Counted from the first letter of the stretch, positions 34,966 through 44,306 are shown. The stretch is 64,000 nt of DNA from an uncultured Neglectibacter sp. (GCA_904419785.1 CAJFSY010000005.1:1-64000), one strand, 5' to 3'. The notes: a model not told the origin generated them from the sequence alone. Program-made: numbers and translations.

Positions 34966-36347
34966 AACTGTGGAAAGGCCGCTTCCAAAAGGAAGCCGAT
35001 CCCAAGACCAACGATTTTAATTCCAGCATTTCCATCGACAGCAGAATGTACCGGGAAGATATCCAGGGGAGTATGGCGCACGCCACCATGCTGGGGGAGT
35101 GCGGGATCATCGATAAAAGCGAAAGCCAGAAAATCATAGAAGGCTTGCAGGGCATTTTAGACGATTTGGATTCCGGCGCACTGGCTATCGATCCGGACGC
35201 GGAGGATATTCACACCTTTGTAGAAGGGGAACTCACCGCCCGCATCGGCGACGCGGGGAAACGGCTCCACACCGCCCGCAGCCGCAACGACCAGGTAGCT
35301 CTTGATGTGCGCCTGACTCTGCGGAAGGACTGCGCCGGGGTAAAGTCCCAGCTGAAAGAATTTGTGAAAGTCCTTTGCCAAAAGGCGGAGCAGTACAGCG
35401 GTACCGTGATGCCGGGCTACACCCATATGCAGCGGGCCCAGCCCATTACATTTGGTCATCATCTGATGGCCTATGCCGAGATGCTTTTGCGGGATATCTC
35501 CCGGCTGGAGGACGCTTTGAAGCGTATGGACGTGATGCCTTTGGGAAGCGGCGCGCTGGCTGGAACGACCTATCCCTTAGACCGGCAGCTGACTGCTAAG
35601 CTGCTGGGATTTTCCCAGGTGAGCCAGAACAGTCTGGATGGCGTTTCCGACCGGGATTTCTGCGCGGAGATTGCCTTTGCCGCGTCTCTTGTGATGGTGC
35701 ATCTTTCCCGGTTCTGCGAGGAATTGGTGTTGTGGTGTTCCTGGGAGTTCCAGTTTATTGAGCTGGACGATGCCTTTTCCACTGGTTCCAGCATTATGCC
35801 CCAAAAGAAGAACCCGGATATCGCGGAATTGATTCGGGGCAAAAGCGGCCGCGTGTTTGGGGATTTGATGGCGCTGCTTTCTATGATGAAGGGGCTTCCG
35901 TTGGCCTACAACAAGGATATGCAGGAAGATAAAGAAGCGGTGTTCGATGCAGTAGACACATTAAAGCTGTGTTTGACTCCCTTGATTCCCATGGTGGAGA
36001 CTATGACCGTTAAGGAAGATAAGATGCGTGCCGCGGCGGCGGGAGGTTTCATCAACGCCACTGACTGCGCCGATTATCTGGTGGCGGAAAAGGGCCTGCC
36101 TTTCCGTGACGCGTATAAGATCACAGGAGAGCTGGTGGCTATGTGCATCGCAAAGGGGCTGACCCTTGAGACCCTGCCCCTGGAAGCCTATCAAACCGTT
36201 TGCGCCAGTTTCGACGAGGGAGTATATAAGGCTATTTCCCTGGAAAAGTGCGTGGGCGGAAGGAAGGTCTTGGGCGGACCTGCTCCGGAAAATGTGAAAG
36301 CCCAGGCCCAGCGGGTCTTAAAGCTGCTGGAAGAGGAGGACAACTGA
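34962..36347 (+). CDS. argH: Argininosuccinate lyase
   Basis: 461 residues. It splits argininosuccinate to arginine and fumarate. The fumarase/lyase-superfamily signature GSSIMPQKKNPD (near residue 280), with the catalytic Ser loop, is intact, as are the N-terminal LWKGRFQKEADP, HTARSRNDQVALD and GYTHMQRAQP. The start overlaps the NUDIX stop and argC begins one base after its stop, indicating tight operon coupling. Confidence 0.97.
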   Translation: MKLWKGRFQKEADPKTNDFNSSISIDSRMYREDIQGSMAHATMLGECGIIDKSESQKIIEGLQGILDDLDSGALAIDPDAEDIHTFVEGELTARIGDAGKRLHTARSRNDQVALDVRLTLRKDCAGVKSQLKEFVKVLCQKAEQYSGTVMPGYTHMQRAQPITFGHHLMAYAEMLLRDISRLEDALKRMDVMPLGSGALAGTTYPLDRQLTAKLLGFSQVSQNSLDGVSDRDFCAEIAFAASLVMVHLSRFCEELVLWCSWEFQFIELDDAFSTGSSIMPQKKNPDIAELIRGKSGRVFGDLMALLSMMKGLPLAYNKDMQEDKEAVFDAVDTLKLCLTPLIPMVETMTVKEDKMRAAAAGGFINATDCADYLVAEKGLPFRDAYKITGELVAMCIAKGLTLETLPLEAYQTVCASFDEGVYKAISLEKCVGGRKVLGGPAPENVKAQAQRVLKLLEEEDN

Positions 36348-36348
36348 C

Positions 36349-37389
36349 ATGGAAAAGATCAAGGTTGGCGTAGTAGGGGCCACTGGTTACGCGGGCAGCG
36401 AGATTTGCCGCCTGATTTTGGGGCATCCTCAAGCGGAACTTGCGGCTATCAGTTCCGTGAGCTTTGAAGGCATGGAGCTTTCCCAGATATACCCCGCGTA
36501 TTATCAGATTTGTGACATGGTATGCGGCACTCAGGAAGAAGTGGTGGAAAAAAGCGACGTGATCTTCGCCGCACTGCCCCATGGGCTCTCCCAAGAGCTG
36601 GGAGCCCAGTGCTACTCTTTGGGAAAGACGTTTATCGATATGGGCGCGGATTTCCGCCTGGAAAGCGAAGAGGAATATAAAGAATGGTACGGCGGTACAT
36701 ATCAGGACAAGGCCCTTCATCAGGAAGCGGTTTACGGTCTGCCGGAATTTTTCCGGGATAAGATCAAAGGGAAGCGTCTGATCGCCAATCCCGGCTGCTA
36801 CACTACTGCGGTGCCGTTGGCGTTGGTGCCTGCCTTGGAGGCCGGTTTGATCGAGGCGGAAGGCATCATCGCCGATTGCAAATCCGGCGTTACCGGCGCG
36901 GGCCGCAAACCTACCCAGTCTAACCATTATCCTGAACTGAACGAAAGTTTTACCGCTTACAAAGTGGCCAACCACCGTCACACTCCCGAGATCGAGCAGA
37001 CTCTTTCCAAAATCGCGGGCGAAAAGCTGAAACTTACCTTTGTGCCCCATCTGCTCCCCATCAACCGGGGGATTCTGGCCACCTGCTATGCCAAGCTAAA
37101 GCCCGGTGTTACTGAGGAGCAGCTTTGGGACGTGTATCATGCCCGGTATGACGGGGAGTTCTTTGTGCGCTTGCTGCCGAAAGGCCAGGTAGCCAATGCG
37201 AAAAATGTCCGCTATACCAATTATTGCGATGTATCCCTGTTTGTGGATAGCCGCACCGGTACGTTTATCGCTGTTTCGGCCATTGACAACATGGTAAAAG
37301 GCGCCGCTGGCCAGGCTATTCAAAATATGAACCTGAGCTTTGGGTTGGAAGAAACTACGGGCCTTAAGCTGGTTCCTCCGGCGTTTTAA
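36349..37389 (+). CDS. argC: N-acetyl-gamma-glutamyl-phosphate reductase
   Basis: 346 residues. It reduces N-acetylglutamyl phosphate with NADPH. The NADP-binding VGVVGATGYAGSEICR is at residues 7-22 and the catalytic Cys lies in IANPGCYTTA, near residue 148. A His in HRHTPEIEQ is the expected catalytic base. Gene order argH-argC leaves one base between them. It belongs to the acetylated branch of the arginine pathway. Confidence 0.97.
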   Translation: MEKIKVGVVGATGYAGSEICRLILGHPQAELAAISSVSFEGMELSQIYPAYYQICDMVCGTQEEVVEKSDVIFAALPHGLSQELGAQCYSLGKTFIDMGADFRLESEEEYKEWYGGTYQDKALHQEAVYGLPEFFRDKIKGKRLIANPGCYTTAVPLALVPALEAGLIEAEGIIADCKSGVTGAGRKPTQSNHYPELNESFTAYKVANHRHTPEIEQTLSKIAGEKLKLTFVPHLLPINRGILATCYAKLKPGVTEEQLWDVYHARYDGEFFVRLLPKGQVANAKNVRYTNYCDVSLFVDSRTGTFIAVSAIDNMVKGAAGQAIQNMNLSFGLEETTGLKLVPPAF

Positions 37390-37394
37390 AAGCG

Positions 37395-37802
37395 ATGCGA
37401 AGGTTAAATGAAAAGGAGTGTTTTTGGCAGAGCAAATCTAGAAAGGCCTTTTCTGTAGAGAATATCAGGCGCTGGTCGGGAAAGTTTTTCGACTGGATTT
37501 CAAAGTGTAAAGAATGGCAGCGTTATTTGGTGCTTTTGGCTGTTTTGGCGCTGGCAGCAGTGATGTGTTTTCTTTTTGTGAATATTGGGAATCCTGTTGT
37601 GCTATGGCGCATGTGGCTAATCTACGGTGTTTTTGTGGTAAATATTTTAGTTCACGTGCTCGCTGCGTGGTTTGATCGATGGGACCAGAACGCGAGAAAA
37701 GAATTTCTTCAAAAATTCAGTACGACAAGTTTTTATTTGCTATTTGTGATTGTGTTTGTCAGTTTTATTGTGCATTATTTGATTTCGTATAGAGAAGGGT
37801 GA
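37395..37802 (+). CDS. Small membrane protein embedded in the arg operon (unknown function)
   Basis: 135 residues. A basic, polar N-terminus of about 40 residues precedes three predicted membrane segments (roughly 42-64, 70-92 and 110-130). The first ATG has no clear ribosome binding site; an AAAAGGAGT is inside the frame but not before an in-frame start, so the true start is uncertain. Base composition is visibly more AT-rich than argC and argJ on either side. The gene lies five bases after argC and four before argJ. No family was recognised. Confidence 0.6.
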   Translation: MRRLNEKECFWQSKSRKAFSVENIRRWSGKFFDWISKCKEWQRYLVLLAVLALAAVMCFLFVNIGNPVVLWRMWLIYGVFVVNILVHVLAAWFDRWDQNARKEFLQKFSTTSFYLLFVIVFVSFIVHYLISYREG

Positions 37803-37806
37803 TCTT

Positions 37807-39021
37807 GTGAATTACATTGAAGGCGGCGTTACTGCGGCGCAAGGCTTCCAGGCCGGGGGCATCCACTGCGGTATCCGTAAAAATAAATCCAAGCCCGACT
37901 TGGCTATGATCTATAGTGAAATTCCCTGCGCCACGGCGGCCGTGTATACCCAAAACCTGGTAAAAGGCGCGCCCATCCTGGTGACCCAAAAGAACATCTC
38001 CAATGGCTATGCCAAAGCGGTGATCTGCAATTCCGGCAATGCCAACACCTGCAACGCCGACGGCGTGGAGAAAGCGGAAGCCATGTGCGAGCTTACTGCC
38101 AAAGCTTTGGGTATCGACGCCCAGGACGTGGTGGTGGCTTCCACGGGAGTCATTGGACAGGTGCTGCCTTTGGAGCCTATCGCGGCAGGTATCCCGGAAC
38201 TTGTGAAGGTCTTGAGCCCAGAGGGCTCTTTGGGGGCCGCCACTGCCATCATGACCACTGATACCGTGGCGAAAGAAGCTGCGGCAGAGTTGGAGCTGGA
38301 CGGCAAAACCGTGCGAGTAGGGGGAATCTCCAAAGGAAGCGGAATGATCCATCCAAATATGGCCACTATGCTGTGCTTTGTTACCACCGATTGCGCGATT
38401 ACTCCGGAAATGCTGGATAAAGCCATTCATCAGGTGACGGAAAAGACGTTTAACATGATCAGCGTGGACGGTGATACTTCTACCAATGACACATTCGCTG
38501 TCTTGGCTAACGGAGCCGCGGGGAATTCGATGATCACGGCTCCCGGCCAGGATTATGACAAGTTTGTGGAAGCATTGGAGGCGGTATGCCGCAAGCTTTC
38601 CAAGCTGATGGCGGGAGATGGGGAAGGCGCTACCAAACTGCTGGTGTGCAAAGTAGATGGAGCCGCTGACTTGGATATGGCGAAAACAGTGGCTAAAAGC
38701 GTGATCTGCTCTACCCTGTTTAAAGCGGCCATGTTCGGCGCAGATGCCAACTGGGGTCGGGTGCTGTGCGCTATTGGGTACTCCGGAGCCGCTGTAGACG
38801 TAAACAAGATCGATGTGTCCTTCCGTTCTGCCAAAGGTCAGGTGGATGTATGCAGCAACGGCGCGGGCATTCCCTTTTCAGAAGAACAGGCTTCTCAGGT
38901 GCTGGGAGAACATGAGATCGAGATATTGATCCATTTGCACATGGGCGATGTGGATGCTGAAGCTTACGGCTGCGACTTGACTTACGATTATGTGAAGATC
39001 AACGGTGATTACCGCACTTGA
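37807..39021 (+). CDS. argJ: Bifunctional ornithine acetyltransferase / N-acetylglutamate synthase
   Basis: 404 residues from a GTG after AGAAGGGTGATC. The protein transfers the acetyl group from acetylornithine back to glutamate, and in bifunctional forms also makes acetylglutamate from acetyl-CoA. Self-cleavage is expected within NMATML, between Ala186 and the nucleophile Thr187. The segments KGSGMIHPNM and VDGDTSTNDTF are typical. Its presence explains the absence of argE and argA in the cluster. Confidence 0.96.
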   Translation: MNYIEGGVTAAQGFQAGGIHCGIRKNKSKPDLAMIYSEIPCATAAVYTQNLVKGAPILVTQKNISNGYAKAVICNSGNANTCNADGVEKAEAMCELTAKALGIDAQDVVVASTGVIGQVLPLEPIAAGIPELVKVLSPEGSLGAATAIMTTDTVAKEAAAELELDGKTVRVGGISKGSGMIHPNMATMLCFVTTDCAITPEMLDKAIHQVTEKTFNMISVDGDTSTNDTFAVLANGAAGNSMITAPGQDYDKFVEALEAVCRKLSKLMAGDGEGATKLLVCKVDGAADLDMAKTVAKSVICSTLFKAAMFGADANWGRVLCAIGYSGAAVDVNKIDVSFRSAKGQVDVCSNGAGIPFSEEQASQVLGEHEIEILIHLHMGDVDAEAYGCDLTYDYVKINGDYRT

Positions 39022-39047
39022 TTTTTTCGGCGAAAGGGGAATTCCTG

Positions 39048-39383
39048 ATGCAGATCAAACGAAAAGACGGTGCGGCTCTGGGACTGTGGGATGTAAGCGC
39101 CATCGTGATAGCCGGGCTGCTTTTTCTGGATTTCCTCGGCTTTTTGGTTCTGCTGGTGGTAGGGATCGGCTTGCTGCTGGTTTACGCCTTAGAGATCGGT
39201 GTGGTCACGTCTGGGCTGCTGCTTTTGGGCTGCGCCGTTTATTTTGCGGGAAAAAATCGCGGCCTTCAAAAGCGGTGGAGGCGGTTTTTGCTGGGAGCGG
39301 TTTTTGCCGGCGGGATCATGATTTTGTTTTTCTGTGTTGTGACTGTGGCAATGATCGTTTACACAGTTTCGGTTCTCGGTTAA
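39048..39383 (+). CDS. Second small membrane protein in the arg operon (unknown function)
   Basis: 111 residues with three predicted membrane segments (about 15-45, 48-68 and 85-110) and a short basic loop (GKNRGLQKRWRR). The ATG preceded by GAAAGGGGAATTCC is chosen; an earlier in-frame start adds ten residues. It sits 26 bases after argJ and 14 before argB. No recognised domain. It may be a transport accessory or simply a hitchhiking gene. Confidence 0.65.
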   Translation: MQIKRKDGAALGLWDVSAIVIAGLLFLDFLGFLVLLVVGIGLLLVYALEIGVVTSGLLLLGCAVYFAGKNRGLQKRWRRFLLGAVFAGGIMILFFCVVTVAMIVYTVSVLG

Positions 39384-39397
39384 TATAGGGGGAAGAA

Positions 39398-40252
39398 ATG
39401 ATGGAGATTCCAAATAGTGAGCGGGCGAAAGTCCTGGTGCAGGCTTTGCCTTATATCAAAAAATACGCTGGCAAGACCGTGGTAGTGAAATATGGCGGCA
39501 ACGCCATGATCGACGAGGGTCTGAAAAATGACGTGATGAACGATATCGTATTGATGCAGCTTGTGGGCATCAACGTGGTATTGGTCCACGGCGGCGGGCC
39601 GGAGATCAACGCCATGTTGAAAAAGACCGGCAAGGAAAGCAAATTCCTCAATGGGATGCGTGTCACAGACCAGGAAACCATGGATATCGTCCAGCAGGTA
39701 TTGGCGGGCAAGGTGAATAAAGACCTGGTCCAGCGTCTGGAGGATGCCGGAGGCAAAGCGGTGGGGCTCTGCGGTTTAGACGGCTCTCTGCTGAAAGCCG
39801 ACCAGATGGACACGGAACTTGGCTATGTGGGAGAGATTCGGGAGGTAAACACGGAGATCCTCCAAAACGCCGCGGATAACGGCTATGTGCCTATTGTTTC
39901 CACGGTGGCGGCGGGATATCATGGGGAAGTGTTCAATATCAACGCCGATGTAGCCGCCGCCCGTATCGCAGCTTCGCTGTCCGCCATGAAGCTGATCCTC
40001 ATGACTGACGTACGTGGGCTGCTGCGGGACAAAGACGATGAGGACACATTGATTCCCGTAGTGAACGTCAGCGATGTGAGCCGGCTGAAAAAAGAGGGGA
40101 TCATTTCCGGGGGGATGATCCCTAAGATCGATTGCTGTGTGGACGCGGTGCGCCGCGGCGTGGGCAGGGCCCATATCATCGACGGCAGAACGCCCCACTC
40201 TATTCTGGTGGAGCTGTTCACCGACGAAGGCATCGGCACGATGTTTTATTGA
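39398..40252 (+). CDS. argB: Acetylglutamate kinase
   Basis: 284 residues. The enzyme phosphorylates N-acetylglutamate. It belongs to the amino-acid kinase fold, with KTVVVKYGGNAM near residue 25, VLVHGGGPEIN near 65 and VNKDLVQRL near 108. GGGGGAAG precedes two adjacent ATG codons. In many bacteria with argJ this kinase is the arginine-inhibited step; a long N-terminal helix (SERAKVLVQALPYIKKY), which often marks arginine-sensitive forms, is present. Confidence 0.97.
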   Translation: MMEIPNSERAKVLVQALPYIKKYAGKTVVVKYGGNAMIDEGLKNDVMNDIVLMQLVGINVVLVHGGGPEINAMLKKTGKESKFLNGMRVTDQETMDIVQQVLAGKVNKDLVQRLEDAGGKAVGLCGLDGSLLKADQMDTELGYVGEIREVNTEILQNAADNGYVPIVSTVAAGYHGEVFNINADVAAARIAASLSAMKLILMTDVRGLLRDKDDEDTLIPVVNVSDVSRLKKEGIISGGMIPKIDCCVDAVRRGVGRAHIIDGRTPHSILVELFTDEGIGTMFY

Positions 40253-40315
40253 CCAGGCCGCGCCTGGACGCAGGCTGATTTGCGGTTCCCACTTTTTGCT
40301 TGGAGGAATATTTTT

Positions 40316-41482
40316 ATGAATTTTCAGGAGATCAAAGACCAGGATCAATCCTATATCCTTCATACCTATGGCCGGGTAGACGCCGCTTTAGTAAAAGGCA
40401 AAAACGCTCGTGCCTGGGATGTGGAGGGGAAAGAATACATCGATTTCACCGCCGGCATCGGGGTGAACGCCCTGGGCTACAGCGATCCGGAATGGGTTGC
40501 CGCTGTGGCGGAGCAGGCGGGGGAAATTCAACATATGTGCAATTATTATTACTGCCCCCAGAACACAGCTCTGGCGGAAGAACTGAGCAAGGCTTCCGGT
40601 ATGGCGAAAGCGTTTTTTTGCAATTCCGGAGCGGAAGCCAATGAATGCGCTGTGAAGGTGGCCCGGAAGTATGGGGAAAAGCGGAACGCCTACAAGATCA
40701 TAACCTTGGTGAATTCCTTCCATGGGCGCACCTTGACAACACTGGCCGCCACTGGCCAAGAGGGATTCCACAAGGACTTTTTGCCCTTGACGGAAGGCTT
40801 CTTGTACGCTCAGGCCGGAGACCTGGCGGGAATCGAAAAGCTGATGGACGGTTCCGTGTGCGCCGTGCTGCTGGAAATGGTCCAAGGCGAAGGCGGCGTC
40901 ATCCCTATGGGAGAGGACTTTGTAAAGGGCTTGGCAGAGCTGTGTCAAGAGCGGGATGTACTGTTGATGGTGGACGAAGTGCAGACAGGCGTGGGCCGTA
41001 CTGGCACGTTCTACGCTTATCAAGGGTATGATATCCAGCCGGATGTGGTGACCTCTGCCAAAGCGCTGGCAGGCGGGCTGCCCATCGGCGCCTGCCTGGT
41101 GGGTGAAAAACTGGGAGATATTTTGAAGCCCGGTATGCAGGGCTCCACATTTGGCGGCAACCCCATCGCTTGTGCCGGGGCCAGGGTAGTGCTCCGCCGG
41201 GTAAACGATCCCGGGTTTTTGCAGAGCGTTTTGGAAAAGGGCGCGTATCTCAAAGAAAAGCTGGAAGCTATGCCCCAGGTGGAATATGTCCGGGGCCGTG
41301 GGCTGATGCTGGGCGTGAAGCTGAAAGTGAAAGACGCCCACGATGTGCTGGTGGAATGCGCCAAACAGGGGCTGCTGATCCTTACCGCCAAAGAGTTGGT
41401 ACGGTTTCTGCCGCCTTTGACCATCACAAAAGAAGATATAGACCAGGGCTTGGCTGTTTTTCAGAAAGTTTTGGAAGGATAA
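40316..41482 (+). CDS. argD: Acetylornithine aminotransferase
   Basis: 388 residues from the ATG after GGAGGAATA; an upstream in-frame start is rejected. A class III PLP-dependent transaminase that makes N-acetylornithine. Recognised segments are FFCNSGAEANECAVK near residue 98, MVDEVQTGVGRTG near 218, and the Schiff-base Lys at about 249 in TSAKALAGGLPIGA. It precedes argF by 44 bases. Confidence 0.95.
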   Translation: MNFQEIKDQDQSYILHTYGRVDAALVKGKNARAWDVEGKEYIDFTAGIGVNALGYSDPEWVAAVAEQAGEIQHMCNYYYCPQNTALAEELSKASGMAKAFFCNSGAEANECAVKVARKYGEKRNAYKIITLVNSFHGRTLTTLAATGQEGFHKDFLPLTEGFLYAQAGDLAGIEKLMDGSVCAVLLEMVQGEGGVIPMGEDFVKGLAELCQERDVLLMVDEVQTGVGRTGTFYAYQGYDIQPDVVTSAKALAGGLPIGACLVGEKLGDILKPGMQGSTFGGNPIACAGARVVLRRVNDPGFLQSVLEKGAYLKEKLEAMPQVEYVRGRGLMLGVKLKVKDAHDVLVECAKQGLLILTAKELVRFLPPLTITKEDIDQGLAVFQKVLEG

Positions 41483-41526
41483 AGAACGCGCCGGATTCCG
41501 GCGGGAGCGCAGAAAGGATGAAACCC

Positions 41527-42447
41527 ATGAAACATCTGTTAAAGTTGCTGGATTTGACCGGCGAGGAGATCTTGGAGATTTTGAACCTGGCCGACCAGTT
41601 GAAATATGAAACGAAGCACGGCATCGCCCACCCTGTTTTGAAGGGGAAATGCTTGGGGATGATCTTTGAGAAATCCTCTACCCGCACCAGGGTGTCTTTT
41701 GAAGTAGGCATCAACCAGCTGGGCGGCTATGCGGTGGTGCTGGGATCGGAAGGGTCCCAGATCGGCCGGGGCGAGCCTGTTCAGGATACCGCCCGGGTGC
41801 TGTCCCGGTATGTGGATGGCATCATGATCCGCACGTTCGGCCAGGACGAAGTGGAAGCTTTGGCACAATACGGCAGCGTGCCTGTGATTAACGGCCTTAC
41901 TGATTTCTGCCATCCTTGCCAGGTCTTAGCTGACCTTATGACCATTCGGGAATACAAAGGTTCTTTGGCCGGGCTGAAACTTTGCTTTATCGGAGACGGC
42001 AACAACATGATGAACAGCCTGATCGTCGGCGGGTTAAAAGTTGGCATGAATGTTTCTGTGGCTTGTCCGGAAGGCTACCGTCCGCCCCAGGAGATTTTGG
42101 AATTCGCTGCTGGATATGGGGAGCGGTTTGAACTGACCGATTCTCCTATGCAGGCCGCGAAGGACGCCGATGTTGTGATCACTGATGTGTGGACCTCTAT
42201 GGGCCAGGAAGAAGAGCGGCAGAAGCGTGAAGCGTCATTCAAGGGGTATTGCGTGGACGCACAGTTGATGTCCCAGGCCAAACCCGACGCCATGGTGCAG
42301 CATTGCCTGCCCGCTCACCGTGGTGAGGAAATCACGGAAGAGGTGTTCGAGGCCAACGCCAAGTATATCTTCGAGGAAGCGGAAAACCGTCTCCACGCTC
42401 AGAAAGCTGTCATGGTAAAAACCATGGGAGAGGCACAGAATTTATAA
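41527..42447 (+). CDS. argF: Ornithine carbamoyltransferase
   Basis: 306 residues from the second ATG, which is well spaced from AGAAAGG; the first ATG (41518) abuts that site. It makes citrulline from ornithine and carbamoyl phosphate. The phosphate-binding SSTRTRVSFE is near residue 46, with the carbamoyl-phosphate loop HPCQVLADL and the ornithine-binding HCLPAHRGEEI near 263. It is last in the arg cluster and is followed by two hairpins. Confidence 0.96.
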   Translation: MKHLLKLLDLTGEEILEILNLADQLKYETKHGIAHPVLKGKCLGMIFEKSSTRTRVSFEVGINQLGGYAVVLGSEGSQIGRGEPVQDTARVLSRYVDGIMIRTFGQDEVEALAQYGSVPVINGLTDFCHPCQVLADLMTIREYKGSLAGLKLCFIGDGNNMMNSLIVGGLKVGMNVSVACPEGYRPPQEILEFAAGYGERFELTDSPMQAAKDADVVITDVWTSMGQEEERQKREASFKGYCVDAQLMSQAKPDAMVQHCLPAHRGEEITEEVFEANAKYIFEEAENRLHAQKAVMVKTMGEAQNL

Positions 42448-42451
42448 GGTA

Positions 42452-42520
42452 AAACCATTCCCCTGGGGAATGGTTTGTAAAAAAGAAAGCGGAAGGTGGC
42501 TGATGCCTTTCGCTTTCTTT
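42452..42520 (+). terminator. Two hairpins closing the arginine operon
   Basis: First: AAACCATTCCCC (42452-42463) with GGGGAATGGTTT (42465-42476), no T run and a one-base loop that would open a few pairs. Second: AAAGAAAGCG (42482-42491) with CGCTTTCTTT (42511-42520), then GTGCTTTG. Confidence 0.6.
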
Positions 42521-42593
42521 GTGCTTTGTGGAGCTGGTTTATGGTGGGATAAAAGCATTGGGAAAAGTTTTTCTTTCGTTTTTTTTCGCCTTG

Positions 42594-42602
42594 TGCTATC
42601 AT
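42594..42602 (+). promoter_or_regulatory. Promoter of the histidine-phosphatase gene
   Basis: Extended -10 TGC-TATCAT, in a T-rich region with no clear -35. Confidence 0.45.
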
Positions 42603-42640
42603 AAATGTGTTTCTTACATTCTTTTAAATTAGGTGATTCC

Positions 42641-43204
42641 ATGAAATTTTACGTGACCCGCCATGGGCAGACTGCTTGGAACCAGCAGAATATTGTCTGT
42701 GGGATAACAGATATCAGTTTGGACGAGACCGGTATGCAACAAGCCCGGGAAACCGCTGAAAGACTGCGGGATATCCATTTGGACCGGGTGATTTGTTCCC
42801 CGTTGCTGCGTGCCCGGCAGACCGCTGAGTTGATCTGCCAGGGGAGAGAGATTCCTTTTTCCGTTGATAAACGGGTGAGGGAGCAAAATTACGGCATTTA
42901 CGAAGGGGCTTCCCGTTTTGACTCGGGGTTTTTAGAAAACAAAAAAATGTTTGCCGTCCGCTATCCGGGAGGCGAGTCTCAAATGTCCACCGCCCGCCGG
43001 GTGTATGAGTTCTTAGAGGATACAGCCCGAAAATACCCGGGAGAGAGCGTGCTGGTAGTTTGCCACGGAGGTGTCTGCCGGGTGATCGAGAGCTATTTCC
43101 ACGATATGACCAACGAAGAGTTTTTCCAGTTCAGCATGGGCAACTGCGAGGTGCGGGAATATGACCTGGACTTGCCCCAAGGAGAGGAGGCGGAGACATG
43201 GTAA
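42641..43204 (+). CDS. Histidine phosphatase family protein (phosphoglycerate mutase-like)
   Basis: 187 residues from the ATG at 42641. The catalytic motif TRHGQTAWN is at residues 6-14, with SPLLRARQTAE near 49, an acid/base Glu in REQNYGIYEG and the second His in VVCHGGVCRV. Such enzymes dephosphorylate sugar phosphates or cofactors (CobC/GpmB-like). It overlaps the next gene by seven bases, so the two are translated together. Confidence 0.9.
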   Translation: MKFYVTRHGQTAWNQQNIVCGITDISLDETGMQQARETAERLRDIHLDRVICSPLLRARQTAELICQGREIPFSVDKRVREQNYGIYEGASRFDSGFLENKKMFAVRYPGGESQMSTARRVYEFLEDTARKYPGESVLVVCHGGVCRVIESYFHDMTNEEFFQFSMGNCEVREYDLDLPQGEEAETW

Positions 43205-43467
43205 CGTTTTATGGTTCTCACATTTGCAGTGGCTGCCGGGAGGCGAAAGCGCTTTTTGAGGAAAAAGGCTTTCATGGATATGAGTTTATTGAGATCACAG
43301 AGACCACTGACAATCTGCGGGCGTTTCTGAAATTGCGGGATACCCGTGAGGAGCTGAAAGAGGCCAAAGAAGCAGGCCGCATCGGCATTCCCTGCTTTGT
43401 GCGGGAAGATGGTTCCATCACCCTGGAGGCCCAGGACGTGTTGAAAGAGGCAGGGATTGCCTGTTAA
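43198..43467 (+). CDS. Glutaredoxin-like protein
   Basis: 89 residues with a thioredoxin-like fold: the N-terminal YGSHICSGCREAKALFEEKG holds a CxxC motif (CSGC), and GIPCFVREDG supplies the cis-Pro loop. A second Cys precedes FV in that loop and a Cys ends the protein, so more than one disulfide is possible. Likely a redox carrier for low-molecular-weight thiols or a partner of an unknown enzyme. Translation is coupled to the upstream phosphatase gene. Confidence 0.82.
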   Translation: MVTFYGSHICSGCREAKALFEEKGFHGYEFIEITETTDNLRAFLKLRDTREELKEAKEAGRIGIPCFVREDGSITLEAQDVLKEAGIAC

Positions 43468-43483
43468 AATTTCGGCAAAGCTC

Positions 43484-43512
43484 TTGAATAACGACCTTTT
43501 TCCGATTATAAT
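43484..43512 (+). promoter_or_regulatory. Strong promoter of the NifU-like/GGGtGRT pair
   Basis: TTGAAT (43484-43489), 17-bp spacer, TATAAT (43507-43512), about 70 bases before the first start codon. Confidence 0.8.
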
Positions 43513-43583
43513 GGACACAGATTGGTATTTCGGCCGGCATAACGCCAGACCGAAAGAAATACGAAACCGAAAGGAGTACCAAT

Positions 43584-44276
43584 ATGAACTATTCCCATGA
43601 AGTGGAAAATATGTGCACGGTGAAGAAGGGCCCCCATCATGGTCCCGCTCCCATCCCCGAAGAGGGCAAGTGGGTCAAGTCCTATGAGATTAAGGACATC
43701 TCCGGCCTTTCCCACGGTGTAGGCTGGTGCGCTCCCCAGCAGGGCGCTTGCAAGCTCACTCTGAACGTGAAGGAAGGCATTGTGCAGGAAGCCCTGGTAG
43801 AGACCCTGGGATGTTCCGGCATGACCCATTCCGCCGCTATGGCCGCTGAGATCCTCCCCGGCAAAACCCTGTTGGAGTGCTTGAACACCGACTTGGTGTG
43901 CGACGCTATCAACGTGGCAATGCGTGAGATCTTCAAGCAGCTGGCTTACGGCCGCAGCCAGACCGCTTTCTCTGAAGATGGTCTGCCCATCGGCGCCAGC
44001 TTGGAAGACCTGGGCAAGGGCCTGCGCTCTCAGGTGGGCACCATGTTCTCCACCGGGCTTAAGGGCGTTCGCTACATGGAAATGGCCGAAGGCTATGTCA
44101 TCAAGATGGCTCTCGATGAAGAGGGCGAAGTCATTGGCTATCAGTTCGTCAAGGTGGGCAAGATGCTGGAGGACATTCGTCACGGCGTTTCTCCTGATGA
44201 GGCCTATAAGAACAACATTGGCCAGTATGGCCGGTTCGACGGCGCTGCCAAGTACATCGACCCCAGAGAAGAATAA
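43584..44276 (+). CDS. NifU-N-like iron-sulfur scaffold-type protein (partner of GGGtGRT protein)
   Basis: 230 residues. Cysteines at about 11, 49, 56, 77, 99 and 106 include LGCSGMTHSAAMAAEIL, a pattern like the second Cys region of NifU-N/IscU scaffolds (GCGxAxASSS). C49-C56 (WCAPQQGAC) and C106 could complete a cluster site. The last 80 residues, with VRYMEMAEGYVIKMALDEEG, look like a separate small beta domain not found in IscU. Codons are strongly biased, suggesting high expression. AAAGGAG precedes ATG. The partner gene follows after 30 bases. Family assignment is by motif only; no cysteine desulfurase is nearby. Confidence 0.7.
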   Translation: MNYSHEVENMCTVKKGPHHGPAPIPEEGKWVKSYEIKDISGLSHGVGWCAPQQGACKLTLNVKEGIVQEALVETLGCSGMTHSAAMAAEILPGKTLLECLNTDLVCDAINVAMREIFKQLAYGRSQTAFSEDGLPIGASLEDLGKGLRSQVGTMFSTGLKGVRYMEMAEGYVIKMALDEEGEVIGYQFVKVGKMLEDIRHGVSPDEAYKNNIGQYGRFDGAAKYIDPREE

Positions 44277-44306
44277 TTTTCCCATCGCGATAAGGAGGAC
44301 AAGCAA

